64,000 nt of DNA, from IMG/VR virus record IMGVR_UViG_3300022925_000008, positions 62,001-126,000 of that record; one strand, 5' to 3'. A model generated the notes under the pieces. The model saw only the letters and a list, made by a program, of their open reading frames with translations, had not been told where the DNA came from and did no database searches. Source of the DNA: a virus. Made by a program: the position numbers and the translations under genes. Below, piece by piece: positions 15,212 through 22,438 of the stretch; positions within the stretch are counted from its first letter, which is position 1, and each line of letters opens with the position of its first letter.

Positions 15212-15394
15212 TTAAACGTCTTTTTCGAAACCACCCGTACCCAATTCATAGAGCGGTTTAGAAAACTTATTTAAAAAACCTTCAGATTTTAAAACGCTAT
15301 AATCATCAGGGTGAACAGCGATATAAGTTTTTTCAGGGTAGGCATTTATAGCGCGTTCAACCCGCTCAATTATAGAAAGATCAGATTTAATCAT
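15212..15394 (-). CDS. Hypothetical protein, 60 aa
   Basis: This small alpha/beta protein (MIKSDLSIIERVERAINAYPEKTYIAVHPDDYSVLK...) lies behind CAAGGAAATTTAAA. It is alone between promoter copy 9 and the hairpin at 15171-15191. No family is recognised. Confidence 0.65.
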   Translation of the reverse strand: MIKSDLSIIERVERAINAYPEKTYIAVHPDDYSVLKSEGFLNKFSKPLYELGTGGFEKDV

Positions 15395-15421
15395 TTTAAA
15401 TTTCCTTGTTTGTGAGTTGTT

Positions 15422-15466
15422 ATTATACCTCTTTTCTCTTACAAAGAAACTTCTACTAAGTTATTG
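15422..15466 (-). promoter_or_regulatory. Early promoter, box family copy 9
   Basis: CAATAACTTA (15457-15466), AAGTTTCTTT, then GAGGTATAAT (TATAAT at 15422-15427), with 39 nt from box start to TATAAT. It serves the 60-residue gene. Confidence 0.8.
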
Positions 15467-15479
15467 ATTTTAAAGGAGT

Positions 15480-15887
15480 TTAGTTACCGTCCCAGTTGAG
15501 ATCCTGTTGCTTGCCTACTGCTTCTTCTTGATCCGCAGTCGGTACACGAGAACCCTGTGAACGTCTCACGATGTCGTTGTGGTCGAACTCAGACCAATAC
15601 AACTCAAACGCAACACCGTCTTGGACACCCACAAACTGATGCCATACACCTGCAGGCACTGCCATGTATTCACCCGCGTTTAAAACTGTAGTGTCCACAA
15701 TCGCGCTATTCTCTGGCCATGTGCGAATCATCAACTTGCCCGACTCGACAAAGAACCCGTTCGACTTGGTGGTGTGATAGTGTTCAGAGCATTGAAAGTC
15801 CTTCTTGAACTCAATCCTGTGGAACTCTAATGAACCATTTGCTTCAATCTGCTGGGTCTTACCCCAGATTTTACCTGCTGATTTCAT
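15480..15887 (-). CDS. Cupin-fold protein
   Basis: I start at ATG 15887, which overlaps the upstream stop (ATGA) and follows AGAGGAAAC. The 135-residue product shows the two cupin motifs: SEHYHTTKSNGFFVESGK near residues 34-51 (His ligands) and VPAGVWHQFVG near residues 78-88. Cupins bind a metal or small sugar or acid. The substrate here is unknown; candidates are sugar-nucleotide metabolism or a regulatory sensor. It is the last gene of the glutaredoxin-MazG string. Confidence 0.85.
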   Translation of the reverse strand: MKSAGKIWGKTQQIEANGSLEFHRIEFKKDFQCSEHYHTTKSNGFFVESGKLMIRTWPENSAIVDTTVLNAGEYMAVPAGVWHQFVGVQDGVAFELYWSEFDHNDIVRRSQGSRVPTADQEEAVGKQQDLNWDGN

Positions 15888-16300
15888 AGGTCTGTTTCCT
15901 CTATCGTTATGCCACCATAGATGTAGCATTCATATTGGTCTTCATTAAAACTATTATTATCTAAGTACATCCAACCATCTTCACAATAACCTTCTTCAAC
16001 TTGTTCCTTTTCTTCTTCAGTCCACTCACCGAAAAACTTGAATTCTACGGAAACACCGTCATCCATGTAATTGGAAGCATAGTCCTCGAAACAAGTGATC
16101 TCTAATTCATCTTCATCGTCCAGAGCACTTTGAAGATAACTAACTTCGTCTTGATCCATCGGGGTGATGTGCCACTGACCACTGCGCCATGTGTCGATAA
16201 TCGTGAAACCTCGATCTCCCTTGAGCATGACCTGACGTTCTTCCACTGACTTCTTATACCGATTCATTACGGTATAAGTGATACCTTCAAGAACCTGCAT
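15884..16300 (-). CDS. Hypothetical acidic protein, 138 aa
   Basis: This strongly acidic protein (ALDDEDELEITCFEDYASNYMDDG...) is placed between MazG-like and cupin genes with overlaps on both sides. An alternative start lies at 16267 without a good ribosome binding site. The charge suggests a DNA mimic, but I see no named family. Confidence 0.65.
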   Translation of the reverse strand: MQVLEGITYTVMNRYKKSVEERQVMLKGDRGFTIIDTWRSGQWHITPMDQDEVSYLQSALDDEDELEITCFEDYASNYMDDGVSVEFKFFGEWTEEEKEQVEEGYCEDGWMYLDNNSFNEDQYECYIYGGITIEETDL

Positions 16301-16628
16301 AATCCGCTTCCTTCACAAAAATACCATCAATCATCTTACCCTTGCGATCTTTGATGTCAGTCCATGCTGCTTCGAGACAATCTGTAATGTGCCAATCGTT
16401 TCGCTCCATGATGTTGATCAACACCACCATGATATCACCGATGTCGTCTTTCAGGTCTTTACCCTTACAGATGTTGTCTGACAATTCACCGACCTCTTGG
16501 ATCAATTTCAAACACTGGTCTTTGTCAGTGCTACCTTCAATCAAGTTACGGTCACGATGCCACGTTTCAATACGTGCGATCATTACATCTGTAATACCTC
16601 GTGACTCGCCATTCCACTTATCGTTCAT
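16287..16628 (-). CDS. MazG-like nucleotide pyrophosphohydrolase
   Basis: The 113-residue protein has the all-alpha NTP pyrophosphohydrolase signature: KLIQEVGELSDNI near residues 42-54 (ExxE) and DDIGDIMVVLINI near residues 61-73 (the metal-binding DxxD-type helix). Such enzymes hydrolyse (d)NTPs or lower alarmone levels to favour phage DNA synthesis. The start overlaps the glutaredoxin stop as ATGA, so the two are translated together. Confidence 0.85.
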   Translation of the reverse strand: MNDKWNGESRGITDVMIARIETWHRDRNLIEGSTDKDQCLKLIQEVGELSDNICKGKDLKDDIGDIMVVLINIMERNDWHITDCLEAAWTDIKDRKGKMIDGIFVKEADYAGS

Positions 16629-16843
16629 AATAATTTCTCCAATTCATGAAAACCACCGATTGGGGTGCCATCAATTTTGATTTGAGGAAAGGTTTTTGCT
16701 CCTACAAACTCAGCAAGGATTTCTTCTTTAGTAAAATCTTCGCCATACTGTTTGTAGGTATAGTCTAATCCACGACTGTCACAAATTTCTTTAGCACGAT
16801 TACAAAAAATGCAATCAGGTTTACCCCAAATTTCAATATCCAT
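16625..16843 (-). CDS. Glutaredoxin
   Basis: From ATG 16843 (a TTG two codons earlier is less likely) the 72-residue product reads MDIEIWGKPDCIFCNRAKE, a CxxC redox site at residues 11-14. TFPQIKIDGTPIGG carries the cis-Pro and GG glutathione-binding loop. Phage glutaredoxins usually serve as electron donors to ribonucleotide reductase; that enzyme is not in this window. It heads the string 16843-15480. Confidence 0.92.
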   Translation of the reverse strand: MDIEIWGKPDCIFCNRAKEICDSRGLDYTYKQYGEDFTKEEILAEFVGAKTFPQIKIDGTPIGGFHELEKLL

Positions 16844-16899
16844 AACCAATCTCTAAATGATTTTTTTTATATATAATATCAACTTAACACGGTAGAATA

Positions 16900-17055
16900 A
16901 TGTCTCTTCTTCAAACAATGGTACTAGAAAAGTACCAACCCATCTCAGGAAAAACATATTACCTTTATCGTTCTTTCAGCGGTAAACTTTTTGTCAGTGA
17001 CGATATTTTAACTACAGGTGAAAAAATTGGTAGTTACGTTTGGGTTTCGGGATAA
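16900..17055 (+). CDS. Possible small plus-strand protein, 51 aa
   Basis: This is the only plausible plus-strand gene. It fills a 180-nt gap with no minus-strand frame and converges on the gene at 17034-17291, overlapping its end by 22 nt. The product MSLLQTMVLEKYQPISGKT continues YYLYRSFSGKLFVSDD and looks like a compact beta protein. A TATAAT lies at about 16874, but the Shine-Dalgarno (GGTAGA) is weak. Confidence 0.4.
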   Translation: MSLLQTMVLEKYQPISGKTYYLYRSFSGKLFVSDDILTTGEKIGSYVWVSG

Positions 17056-17291
17056 CCCTCGTACCATCTGATTACCGTGTCAACGCGAAAAGAACGCCAA
17101 GCAGTTTTATCTAAGCACCATACTACAAGGTGTTCGGACTCGTTTTCTCTTTGCTCTAGAATTTCTGGCACGTTATGTTCTGATAACTCTGTGTTTAACG
17201 TGCATGGCATAATTCTCAGACCACCGTCATTGATCTTGTTAAACTCAACAGTAACCACACCTTTTTTTGCTGCTTCGATAAATCCTTTCAT
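17034..17291 (-). CDS. SH3-barrel-like small phage protein
   Basis: This 85-residue protein has the pattern KKGVVTVEFNKINDGGLRIMPCTLN...LVVWCLDKTAWRSFRVDTVI. It matches a family of T4-like phage proteins predicted to adopt an SH3-like barrel, in which a polar KGVVTVxFxK strand pair is followed by a WRSFR strand. It starts as ATGA on the preceding gene's stop. Function unknown. Confidence 0.75.
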   Translation of the reverse strand: MKGFIEAAKKGVVTVEFNKINDGGLRIMPCTLNTELSEHNVPEILEQRENESEHLVVWCLDKTAWRSFRVDTVIRWYEGYPETQT

Positions 17292-17425
17292 ATCCGCTTA
17301 ACCTTATAAAAGTTAATGTGATCATCCCATCGATTGAACTTTTGTCTAATCGCACAAAAGAATAATCCGTTGTAGGGGGGTTTGGTGGTGTCTCTCTCGG
17401 GAAACAATTCGGCTTGTCTATACAT
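17288..17425 (-). CDS. Hypothetical protein, 45 aa
   Basis: The frame MYRQAELFPERDTTKPPYNG runs from an ATG with AAAAGGAGTAAAA upstream and ends as ATGA on the next start. It overlaps the preceding membrane gene by 8 nt. The product is aromatic and basic; no family is recognised. Confidence 0.6.
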   Translation of the reverse strand: MYRQAELFPERDTTKPPYNGLFFCAIRQKFNRWDDHINFYKVKRI

Positions 17426-17639
17426 TTTTACTCCTTTTATCAAAATAAATTCTTATAAAATATTTTCTAGCAACTGCTAATGCAAATAATATCGAAGTCA
17501 TGAAAATCGTCATCGATAGTGCAGTCATTTCGATTGATAAACAAAACGCGATTAAAACATAATTCAGAGGAAAATTTACAAAGGTTCCCAAAACCGTGTC
17601 GCTCATCGATTCTTTAAAAGCAATTTTATTGAATTTCAT
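17418..17639 (-). CDS. DUF7220-like two-pass membrane protein
   Basis: This 73-residue protein has two hydrophobic helices (about residues 18-36 and 40-56) ending in VARKYFIRIYFDKR. The layout ESMSDTVLGTFVNFPLNYV...ARKYFIRxxFDKR resembles the small phage membrane family DUF7220. It starts as ATGA on the stop of the methylase gene. Its role is unknown. Confidence 0.7.
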   Translation of the reverse strand: MKFNKIAFKESMSDTVLGTFVNFPLNYVLIAFCLSIEMTALSMTIFMTSILFALAVARKYFIRIYFDKRSKNV

Positions 17640-18478
17640 AACGTGCGATAATTTGTTAATAACAATTCCTTTCTATTTCCTTCATCCTCTCTATAGTTTT
17701 TACCAGAATGCATCGTGTATGTTAAATCCCATTGCGTCTGAAACCAATCTTGATACAATTCGCGCAAAACTTCATTAGAGTTGTATGTGATCATTACATT
17801 GCCCATACAATCTTGTGCATGTTCATAAAAAAGATAATGATCAAAATCTGAATGATGTTTGCCTTTCTTACCATACAAGAAAGATTTAATATCGTAGGGG
17901 GGATCAGCAAAAATAAACTCATTTGAAGTACAATCAGCAAGTAGATCTGAGTAGTCGAGATTAGTTATTAACCAATTCTGAATCAACTCTGAATATTGAG
18001 GTAATCGTTCGATGTTAGGATAACCGAAGTTTGATTGAGAGGCAGACTTACTAAATCCTGAAGATTCAGTAAGACCCGAAAAAGAACACTTATTAATAAC
18101 AAAAAAGCAAACAGAAATCCGATGTAGATCGTCAGTATTAGCAATTTCTTCTCGACATGCAAGAAAAAGTTCTTTATGTGGTGTAATTTTATCTTCATAT
18201 GAATCTGCCTCTTTCTTTAATCTAAGTAGTTCATCATACATTGCTTTCGAGTTATTTTGCAACTCTTTCCAGAAGACGTATAGATTGTAATACTTGTCAT
18301 TCACCCAGACTGGTTTCTTGGGAAACCTCTTGGTGAATTCAATGGCAACCGAACCACCGCCAAGAAACGGTTCGCGAAAAGAACGAATTGTTTCTGGAAG
18401 ATTTTGATGCAAGAATAAGAACTTTGTGGCGCGAGACTTACCGCCTGGATAACGTAACGGTGTTTTTAATTTTTTCAT
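17636..18478 (-). CDS. dam: Dam-type DNA adenine-N6 methyltransferase (D12 class)
   Basis: The 280-residue product has the class-alpha N6-adenine methylase layout: PLRYPGGKSRA near residues 7-17 (AdoMet motif I, family form RYPGGK), EPFLGGGSVAIEF near 36-48, and the catalytic ADPPYD at 191-196 (DPPY). T4 Dam belongs to the same D12 family and methylates GATC. The target here is not known. No Shine-Dalgarno is visible before the ATG. It lies downstream of the modification operon, so the phage may modify adenine as well as a pyrimidine. Confidence 0.93.
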   Translation of the reverse strand: MKKLKTPLRYPGGKSRATKFLFLHQNLPETIRSFREPFLGGGSVAIEFTKRFPKKPVWVNDKYYNLYVFWKELQNNSKAMYDELLRLKKEADSYEDKITPHKELFLACREEIANTDDLHRISVCFFVINKCSFSGLTESSGFSKSASQSNFGYPNIERLPQYSELIQNWLITNLDYSDLLADCTSNEFIFADPPYDIKSFLYGKKGKHHSDFDHYLFYEHAQDCMGNVMITYNSNEVLRELYQDWFQTQWDLTYTMHSGKNYREDEGNRKELLLTNYRTL

Positions 18479-18496
18479 GATATAAGTATACTTTAT

Positions 18497-18700
18497 TTAT
18501 TCATCAAAGTCAATGGTTTCGTCGTCAATGGTTAAAGTATACGTTATAGTGTCAATCGATTCCGAGAAATCATAATCATCATCACCGGACCAGTTACTTG
18601 ATTCTAGCATATGGATAAATTCGTCTATAAGAAAACGTTTTCTTTTAAGATGTTCTTCTCTTTTTTTACGAAACTCTTCTATGTAAACAACATCACCCAC
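18497..18700 (-). CDS. Hypothetical acidic protein, 67 aa, GTG start
   Basis: The frame begins at GTG 18700 with AAGGAGACTATT directly upstream. A basic helix (EEFRKKREEHLKRKRFLIDEF) precedes a very acidic C-terminal half (SGDDDYDFSESIDTITYTLTIDDET). The bipolar charge suggests a protein-binding adaptor. No family is recognised. Confidence 0.65.
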   Translation of the reverse strand: MGDVVYIEEFRKKREEHLKRKRFLIDEFIHMLESSNWSGDDDYDFSESIDTITYTLTIDDETIDFDE

Positions 18701-18710
18701 AATAGTCTCC

Positions 18711-19133
18711 TTATGATAAGAACGTTGGTTCTAAAAGTTCTCGATTCTTCAGATGTTCTTCTTCAATGTCGTCTTTGCTTTGTCCGTGGTAAGCAACTGC
18801 TAAATGATTTTCAATCATTAACTCGTTAACACTACGCCAAGCGTCAGAGTGGGCATCATATACAATGAACTCGCCCAAGATGCGTCCAAATTTACCTTTG
18901 GCATCTTTATGGGTTCTCATGGTGCATTCTTTTCCGAGCATTGTTTTAAGATACTTTCCTGCTGCTTTGCCGTAAATCTTCTCCACTTTATCTCGTGTGC
19001 GAGACTCAGGAGTATCAATCCCGTAAAGGCGAACACGCTGATCAAGATACCATATTCCAAAACCAAGATCAATGTCAACATCGACAGTATCGCCATCAAC
19101 AACTTTTCGTATTTTGCATTTATATTCATGCAT
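18711..19133 (-). CDS. Staphylococcal-nuclease-like (thermonuclease) protein
   Basis: I start at ATG 19133, behind a perfect GGAGGTGATAATA. The 140-residue product follows the SNase (OB-fold) pattern: VVDGDTVDVDIDLG near residues 10-23 and RVRLYGIDTPES near residues 31-42, where Arg and Asp ligands of calcium and phosphate lie, then GKFGRILGEF near 80-89 with the second active-site Arg. SNases cut DNA and RNA. Without a signal peptide it would act in the cytoplasm, possibly on host nucleic acid. Placement beside DNA-modification genes is suggestive. Confidence 0.9.
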   Translation of the reverse strand: MHEYKCKIRKVVDGDTVDVDIDLGFGIWYLDQRVRLYGIDTPESRTRDKVEKIYGKAAGKYLKTMLGKECTMRTHKDAKGKFGRILGEFIVYDAHSDAWRSVNELMIENHLAVAYHGQSKDDIEEEHLKNRELLEPTFLS

Positions 19134-19168
19134 TATTATCACCTCCGTCAATTAAAATTTTATTTTTA

Positions 19169-19594
19169 TTACCCACTGAGAGAAACTCCTTTACCCATCT
19201 TGATCGCGTCCCATTGCTCCGGAGTGACATCATTTAATCGATGGTGCCCAGGAGTGTCTTGTCTATACTTACTATTATACTCAGGATATGGACCATATGC
19301 TGGGTCACGAACATCCGCATTCTCTTCATCGTGAATATACAACTGAATCAGAGTGTAATGCATAATTTTCATAAGGTCTTTTCTAGCATCATGAGCACTA
19401 CCCTTGTTGCCATACCGTTTGGCATACTTGATCACATTGCCCAAGCAAAATCCAGTACCATGCCCACTGTCAATAATAACATCCGTGGCTTGATACTTGT
19501 CGGTTGCGTAGTGTTGGTCGTATGTTTTGTCGACATATTCCTGCAACTCCTTGATAAGTCTATCTTCGTAGAATTTATAATTAACCTTTGTCAT
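19169..19594 (-). CDS. DUF3310-like protein
   Basis: The middle (about residues 48-82, FCLGNVIKYAKRYGNKGSAHDARKDLMKIMHYTLIQL) matches DUF3310, a helical segment found alone or fused to nucleotide-metabolism domains in many phages. Here it has a 45-residue N-terminal extension and a 60-residue tail. It is the last gene of the modification operon, coupled to the kinase by ATGA. The function of DUF3310 is not established. Confidence 0.8.
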   Translation of the reverse strand: MTKVNYKFYEDRLIKELQEYVDKTYDQHYATDKYQATDVIIDSGHGTGFCLGNVIKYAKRYGNKGSAHDARKDLMKIMHYTLIQLYIHDEENADVRDPAYGPYPEYNSKYRQDTPGHHRLNDVTPEQWDAIKMGKGVSLSG

Positions 19595-20139
19595 AAAGTA
19601 ATCTCTATATGTCGAACAATACTGTTGGTATCTTCGGCGTTATTGTGGTTGTGGGTTTCAACATTTTCCCAAAGAAGAAAGTTCTTTGCAATATTGTTAT
19701 ATTTAGTTTTTCTTCCTTGAATAAATTTCTCGGATTGTACCGAACCTCTATCTTTATATCTCTGCTCGACATCTTCTGATTCTAGTATCATAACGTGCAA
19801 CTCGGTGTCAGGCAAATCGAGGCAGGTCTCTAGAAGAGATGCAGTGAACAGCCTATCACCTTCAAAGATAATTGATGCATCGGTTTTTGTAATAAATTCT
19901 ATCGCCTTGGGTTGAACTGCCATGCTCAATTTATCTGTTCCCTGAGCATAACCTTCTACGTCATACCAAGGGGCATACTTACCAAACACATAACAGTTTC
20001 TTGATTTTGAATAGACGCCATCTAACAATTCTACTGGTTTGGCGGGTTGCCAATCTAATGCAAGTTTATCTAATACATTTTTAACTAAGGTTGTTTTGCC
20101 AGTTCCTGGTATACCACCAATTGCAAATATATGTCTCAT
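19591..20139 (-). CDS. P-loop kinase, candidate hydroxymethyl-base kinase
   Basis: The 182-residue protein is a small P-loop kinase. The Walker A GGIPGTGKTT lies at residues 8-17. A conserved-looking VFGKYAPW...GTDKLSMAV segment falls at about 51-75, and SIIFEGDRLF near 89-98 is the strand-Asp region with a basic residue. Phage kinases of this type occur next to hypermodification genes, where 5-hydroxymethyl-base DNA kinases prime the base for substitution. It is coupled by ATGA to TET/JBP upstream. Assignment to base phosphorylation rests on context; a nucleotide or RNA kinase remains possible. Confidence 0.75.
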   Translation of the reverse strand: MRHIFAIGGIPGTGKTTLVKNVLDKLALDWQPAKPVELLDGVYSKSRNCYVFGKYAPWYDVEGYAQGTDKLSMAVQPKAIEFITKTDASIIFEGDRLFTASLLETCLDLPDTELHVMILESEDVEQRYKDRGSVQSEKFIQGRKTKYNNIAKNFLLWENVETHNHNNAEDTNSIVRHIEITL

Positions 20140-21476
20140 GAAAAAAACTCCTCAAGCGAAGAAGATTGTTTTTGCGGGTGGTACTTATTCAACATCTCTT
20201 CGCCACCATTCTTGCGTAAATACTCAAACCATTCAGGTTTGTCCCACATAGAAGGCGAAACACCATTCCACAATGGGCGGTGCATTGGATGAGTTTGATC
20301 TTTACTTCTGTCGGTAACAAATTGTCTACGAATTGATTCATATTCCCAACTACCCAATTCTAGCATTTTTTCTCGAAAATAGCAAACAAGAGAAATACGT
20401 TCCATATCTTCCAGTTTTTTCCCAGAGGGAGGAACCAGTTCTGTGTTACCGTGTATGCCATCGTGGTTATTGATCAGCAACAAATCGCCTGGACGTATGT
20501 TAATAGCGACCCGATATTCTGGCAGAACTAGGTATCCCCCCTCCCACTCCTTATCTTTCGCAATCACTGACAGGTTGGAGAATCCTGCGTGGAGATCACC
20601 AGCGTCACGGTGAGCAGAGGTGCGAAAGTTTTTGTTCACCGTAATTGTGGTGAACGGAGTATCCTCGCCAGCGACTCTGAACCTGGGGTCAAGTTTCGCT
20701 GCTGCTTCATTCTGTACACCATACCGTTCGGGCAAGAGTCGCTGAAACTCACTCGAGAGTTTGCGCATGAACGGATAACACTTCTCGTAAGTCTCACGAT
20801 GGTGTTCAGTATATGAAGTAGCGCGACCCCATGGGATGCGAGGATATCGATCAAAAAACCCAGCTATACCAGAGAGTACCTGATTAGCATAGGTTGTATT
20901 TGATACATAGTTATCAAAGAGATCTTTTGCTGCTTGGGGTTGTAGATGATTTGGTAAAGCAAGGATCTCTTTTAATTTTGTTTCGAAGAAAGTTTCGTAG
21001 TTATAACCATCCTTTTCTATTTTAGATTTAATCCAAACGATCCCTCTTGGATCTTTTGGCGTTTCATAAGATGCGTGTCTTTTTTTAATTTCTTCGATTG
21101 GGTCTTCTGTTCTTCCGAACAAAGTTGTCTGCTCTCCATTAACGAGATATTCCATAATCTCAATCTGGGACTCATCGCACCAATTACGCCCACCTTGCCT
21201 TTCGCCTTTTGGTCCAGCAGCAAGTCCACGGTTCTGTGTAGGTTGTGCTGCGTTAACAAGACCTTCGTAAGCACATTCTTGCTCTTCTGGAGTAAAACGA
21301 TTCTTACGAAACATAAAAATGCATTCTTTCTCAGAAGGTTCGGTGCGGCCAATTTCGGAGATGGGTGCATAAAAATCCATATCTTCTTCAACTAAAAGGT
21401 CATAATCAGATTCATCCATATACTTACCAAGTTTATCTTCGCAGTTATGTTTAAATTTGGAGATAATCGTTTTCAT
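20136..21476 (-). CDS. TET/JBP-family 2-oxoglutarate/Fe(II) dioxygenase
   Basis: This is a 446-residue protein. The C-terminal half is a TET/JBP double-stranded beta helix: TTITVNKNFRTSAHRD supplies the HxD iron ligands (H289, D291), and GGYLVLPEY...IRPGDLLLINNHDGIHGNTE supplies the distal His (H342). ERISLVCYF (R360) would bind 2-oxoglutarate. TET/JBP enzymes oxidise the methyl group of 5-methylcytosine or thymine within DNA; phage members have been shown to act on 5-methylcytosine. The N-terminal 200 residues are unlike eukaryotic members. It is coupled by ATGA to genes on both sides. The substrate base is unknown here. Confidence 0.88.
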   Translation of the reverse strand: MKTIISKFKHNCEDKLGKYMDESDYDLLVEEDMDFYAPISEIGRTEPSEKECIFMFRKNRFTPEEQECAYEGLVNAAQPTQNRGLAAGPKGERQGGRNWCDESQIEIMEYLVNGEQTTLFGRTEDPIEEIKKRHASYETPKDPRGIVWIKSKIEKDGYNYETFFETKLKEILALPNHLQPQAAKDLFDNYVSNTTYANQVLSGIAGFFDRYPRIPWGRATSYTEHHRETYEKCYPFMRKLSSEFQRLLPERYGVQNEAAAKLDPRFRVAGEDTPFTTITVNKNFRTSAHRDAGDLHAGFSNLSVIAKDKEWEGGYLVLPEYRVAINIRPGDLLLINNHDGIHGNTELVPPSGKKLEDMERISLVCYFREKMLELGSWEYESIRRQFVTDRSKDQTHPMHRPLWNGVSPSMWDKPEWFEYLRKNGGEEMLNKYHPQKQSSSLEEFFS

Positions 21477-22438
21477 ACCATAAATTCCTCTAGTCCGGTA
21501 GATACCTGTTCAAAGTTACCAGTATCTAAGTACCATTCCATTTTATACTTTTTTATTTCATTAGTCAACCATTGTTTTTCAATGGTCTCTTCTCTTGCTT
21601 GCCACAAAGGTTTCCAGTCAATGCCATCCCAACCGTCTTGTTCCACCTTCTTAATTTCCTCTGCTTGCCTGTCAAGGTAATACCCAAGGTAACGCCCACG
21701 ACTTTTACGAAACAACTTCTTAAAGGAGCAGAGGCACGTCTCCATTGCGAAAAAGTCTGCTTTCTCGGCGACGTGAGGATATTGTAGTTTAACCTCTTGA
21801 AGTATTTCTTTCGCTTCTGATTCTAGATATGCAACCTGTTCTTTGTCCAGCTTCTTATCCACCCATTCGTCTTTACCAATGGCATAACACATACCATTAC
21901 GATGAGAGCGAGAACCGCTATGATCGTGGAACCAAAGACTATCAACATCTATATTGATATCACAACATTGTTTCAGCGTTTGCATATAAAACCAAGAAGT
22001 ATATCTTCCAAACTTATGCCAAGAGTTTACTTCTTTCCAAAGTTTGTAGAAGTTATCCACTGGATTGTCGGTAAAGTCTTTGGTGAGTGCCTCGCGTTGA
22101 GTTCGTTCACCGACCCAATCTTTATAAGAAAGAAACTGGGCAGGTAAATGCCCCTTGTTCCATTTGGTGTCCGTCTGGTAACGCAATCGTTTGTAGTTCT
22201 CGTTATTCCAATTCTCAAGTCTTTCCACACCAACCAAATGCATATCAGGAAACTCGTTCCATATTATATATGCAGTCGGCCAGTAGTAAGTATTACCGTA
22301 TAACCAAGACAACCAGAGTCGTTGCTCTTTGTTATACTCGAATCGATCAAAGAAATAATTCGTCATATACAGAGACGAGTCGCAGTCTTCAATCTCAAGA
22401 CTGCGCCCGAACCACCGTATAAAAGTATCAGTTGACAT
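21473..22438 (-). CDS. Amino-acid:DNA transferase / aGPT-Pplase-like protein
   Basis: The 321-residue protein has an all-helical character with landmarks WLSWLYGNTYYWPTAYIIW (42-60), RLRYQTDTKWNKG (84-96), HKFGRYTSWFY (141-151) and GSRSHRNG (175-182). I associate these with the alpha-glutamyl/putrescinyl-thymine pyrophosphorylase (ADDT) group. That group has a DNA-glycosylase-like fold and is thought to replace an activated group on a hydroxymethyl pyrimidine with an amino acid or polyamine. The assignment is from memory of family patterns, without a search. Coupled overlaps with the ParB-like gene upstream and TET/JBP downstream support a shared pathway. Confidence 0.7.
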   Translation of the reverse strand: MSTDTFIRWFGRSLEIEDCDSSLYMTNYFFDRFEYNKEQRLWLSWLYGNTYYWPTAYIIWNEFPDMHLVGVERLENWNNENYKRLRYQTDTKWNKGHLPAQFLSYKDWVGERTQREALTKDFTDNPVDNFYKLWKEVNSWHKFGRYTSWFYMQTLKQCCDINIDVDSLWFHDHSGSRSHRNGMCYAIGKDEWVDKKLDKEQVAYLESEAKEILQEVKLQYPHVAEKADFFAMETCLCSFKKLFRKSRGRYLGYYLDRQAEEIKKVEQDGWDGIDWKPLWQAREETIEKQWLTNEIKKYKMEWYLDTGNFEQVSTGLEEFMV

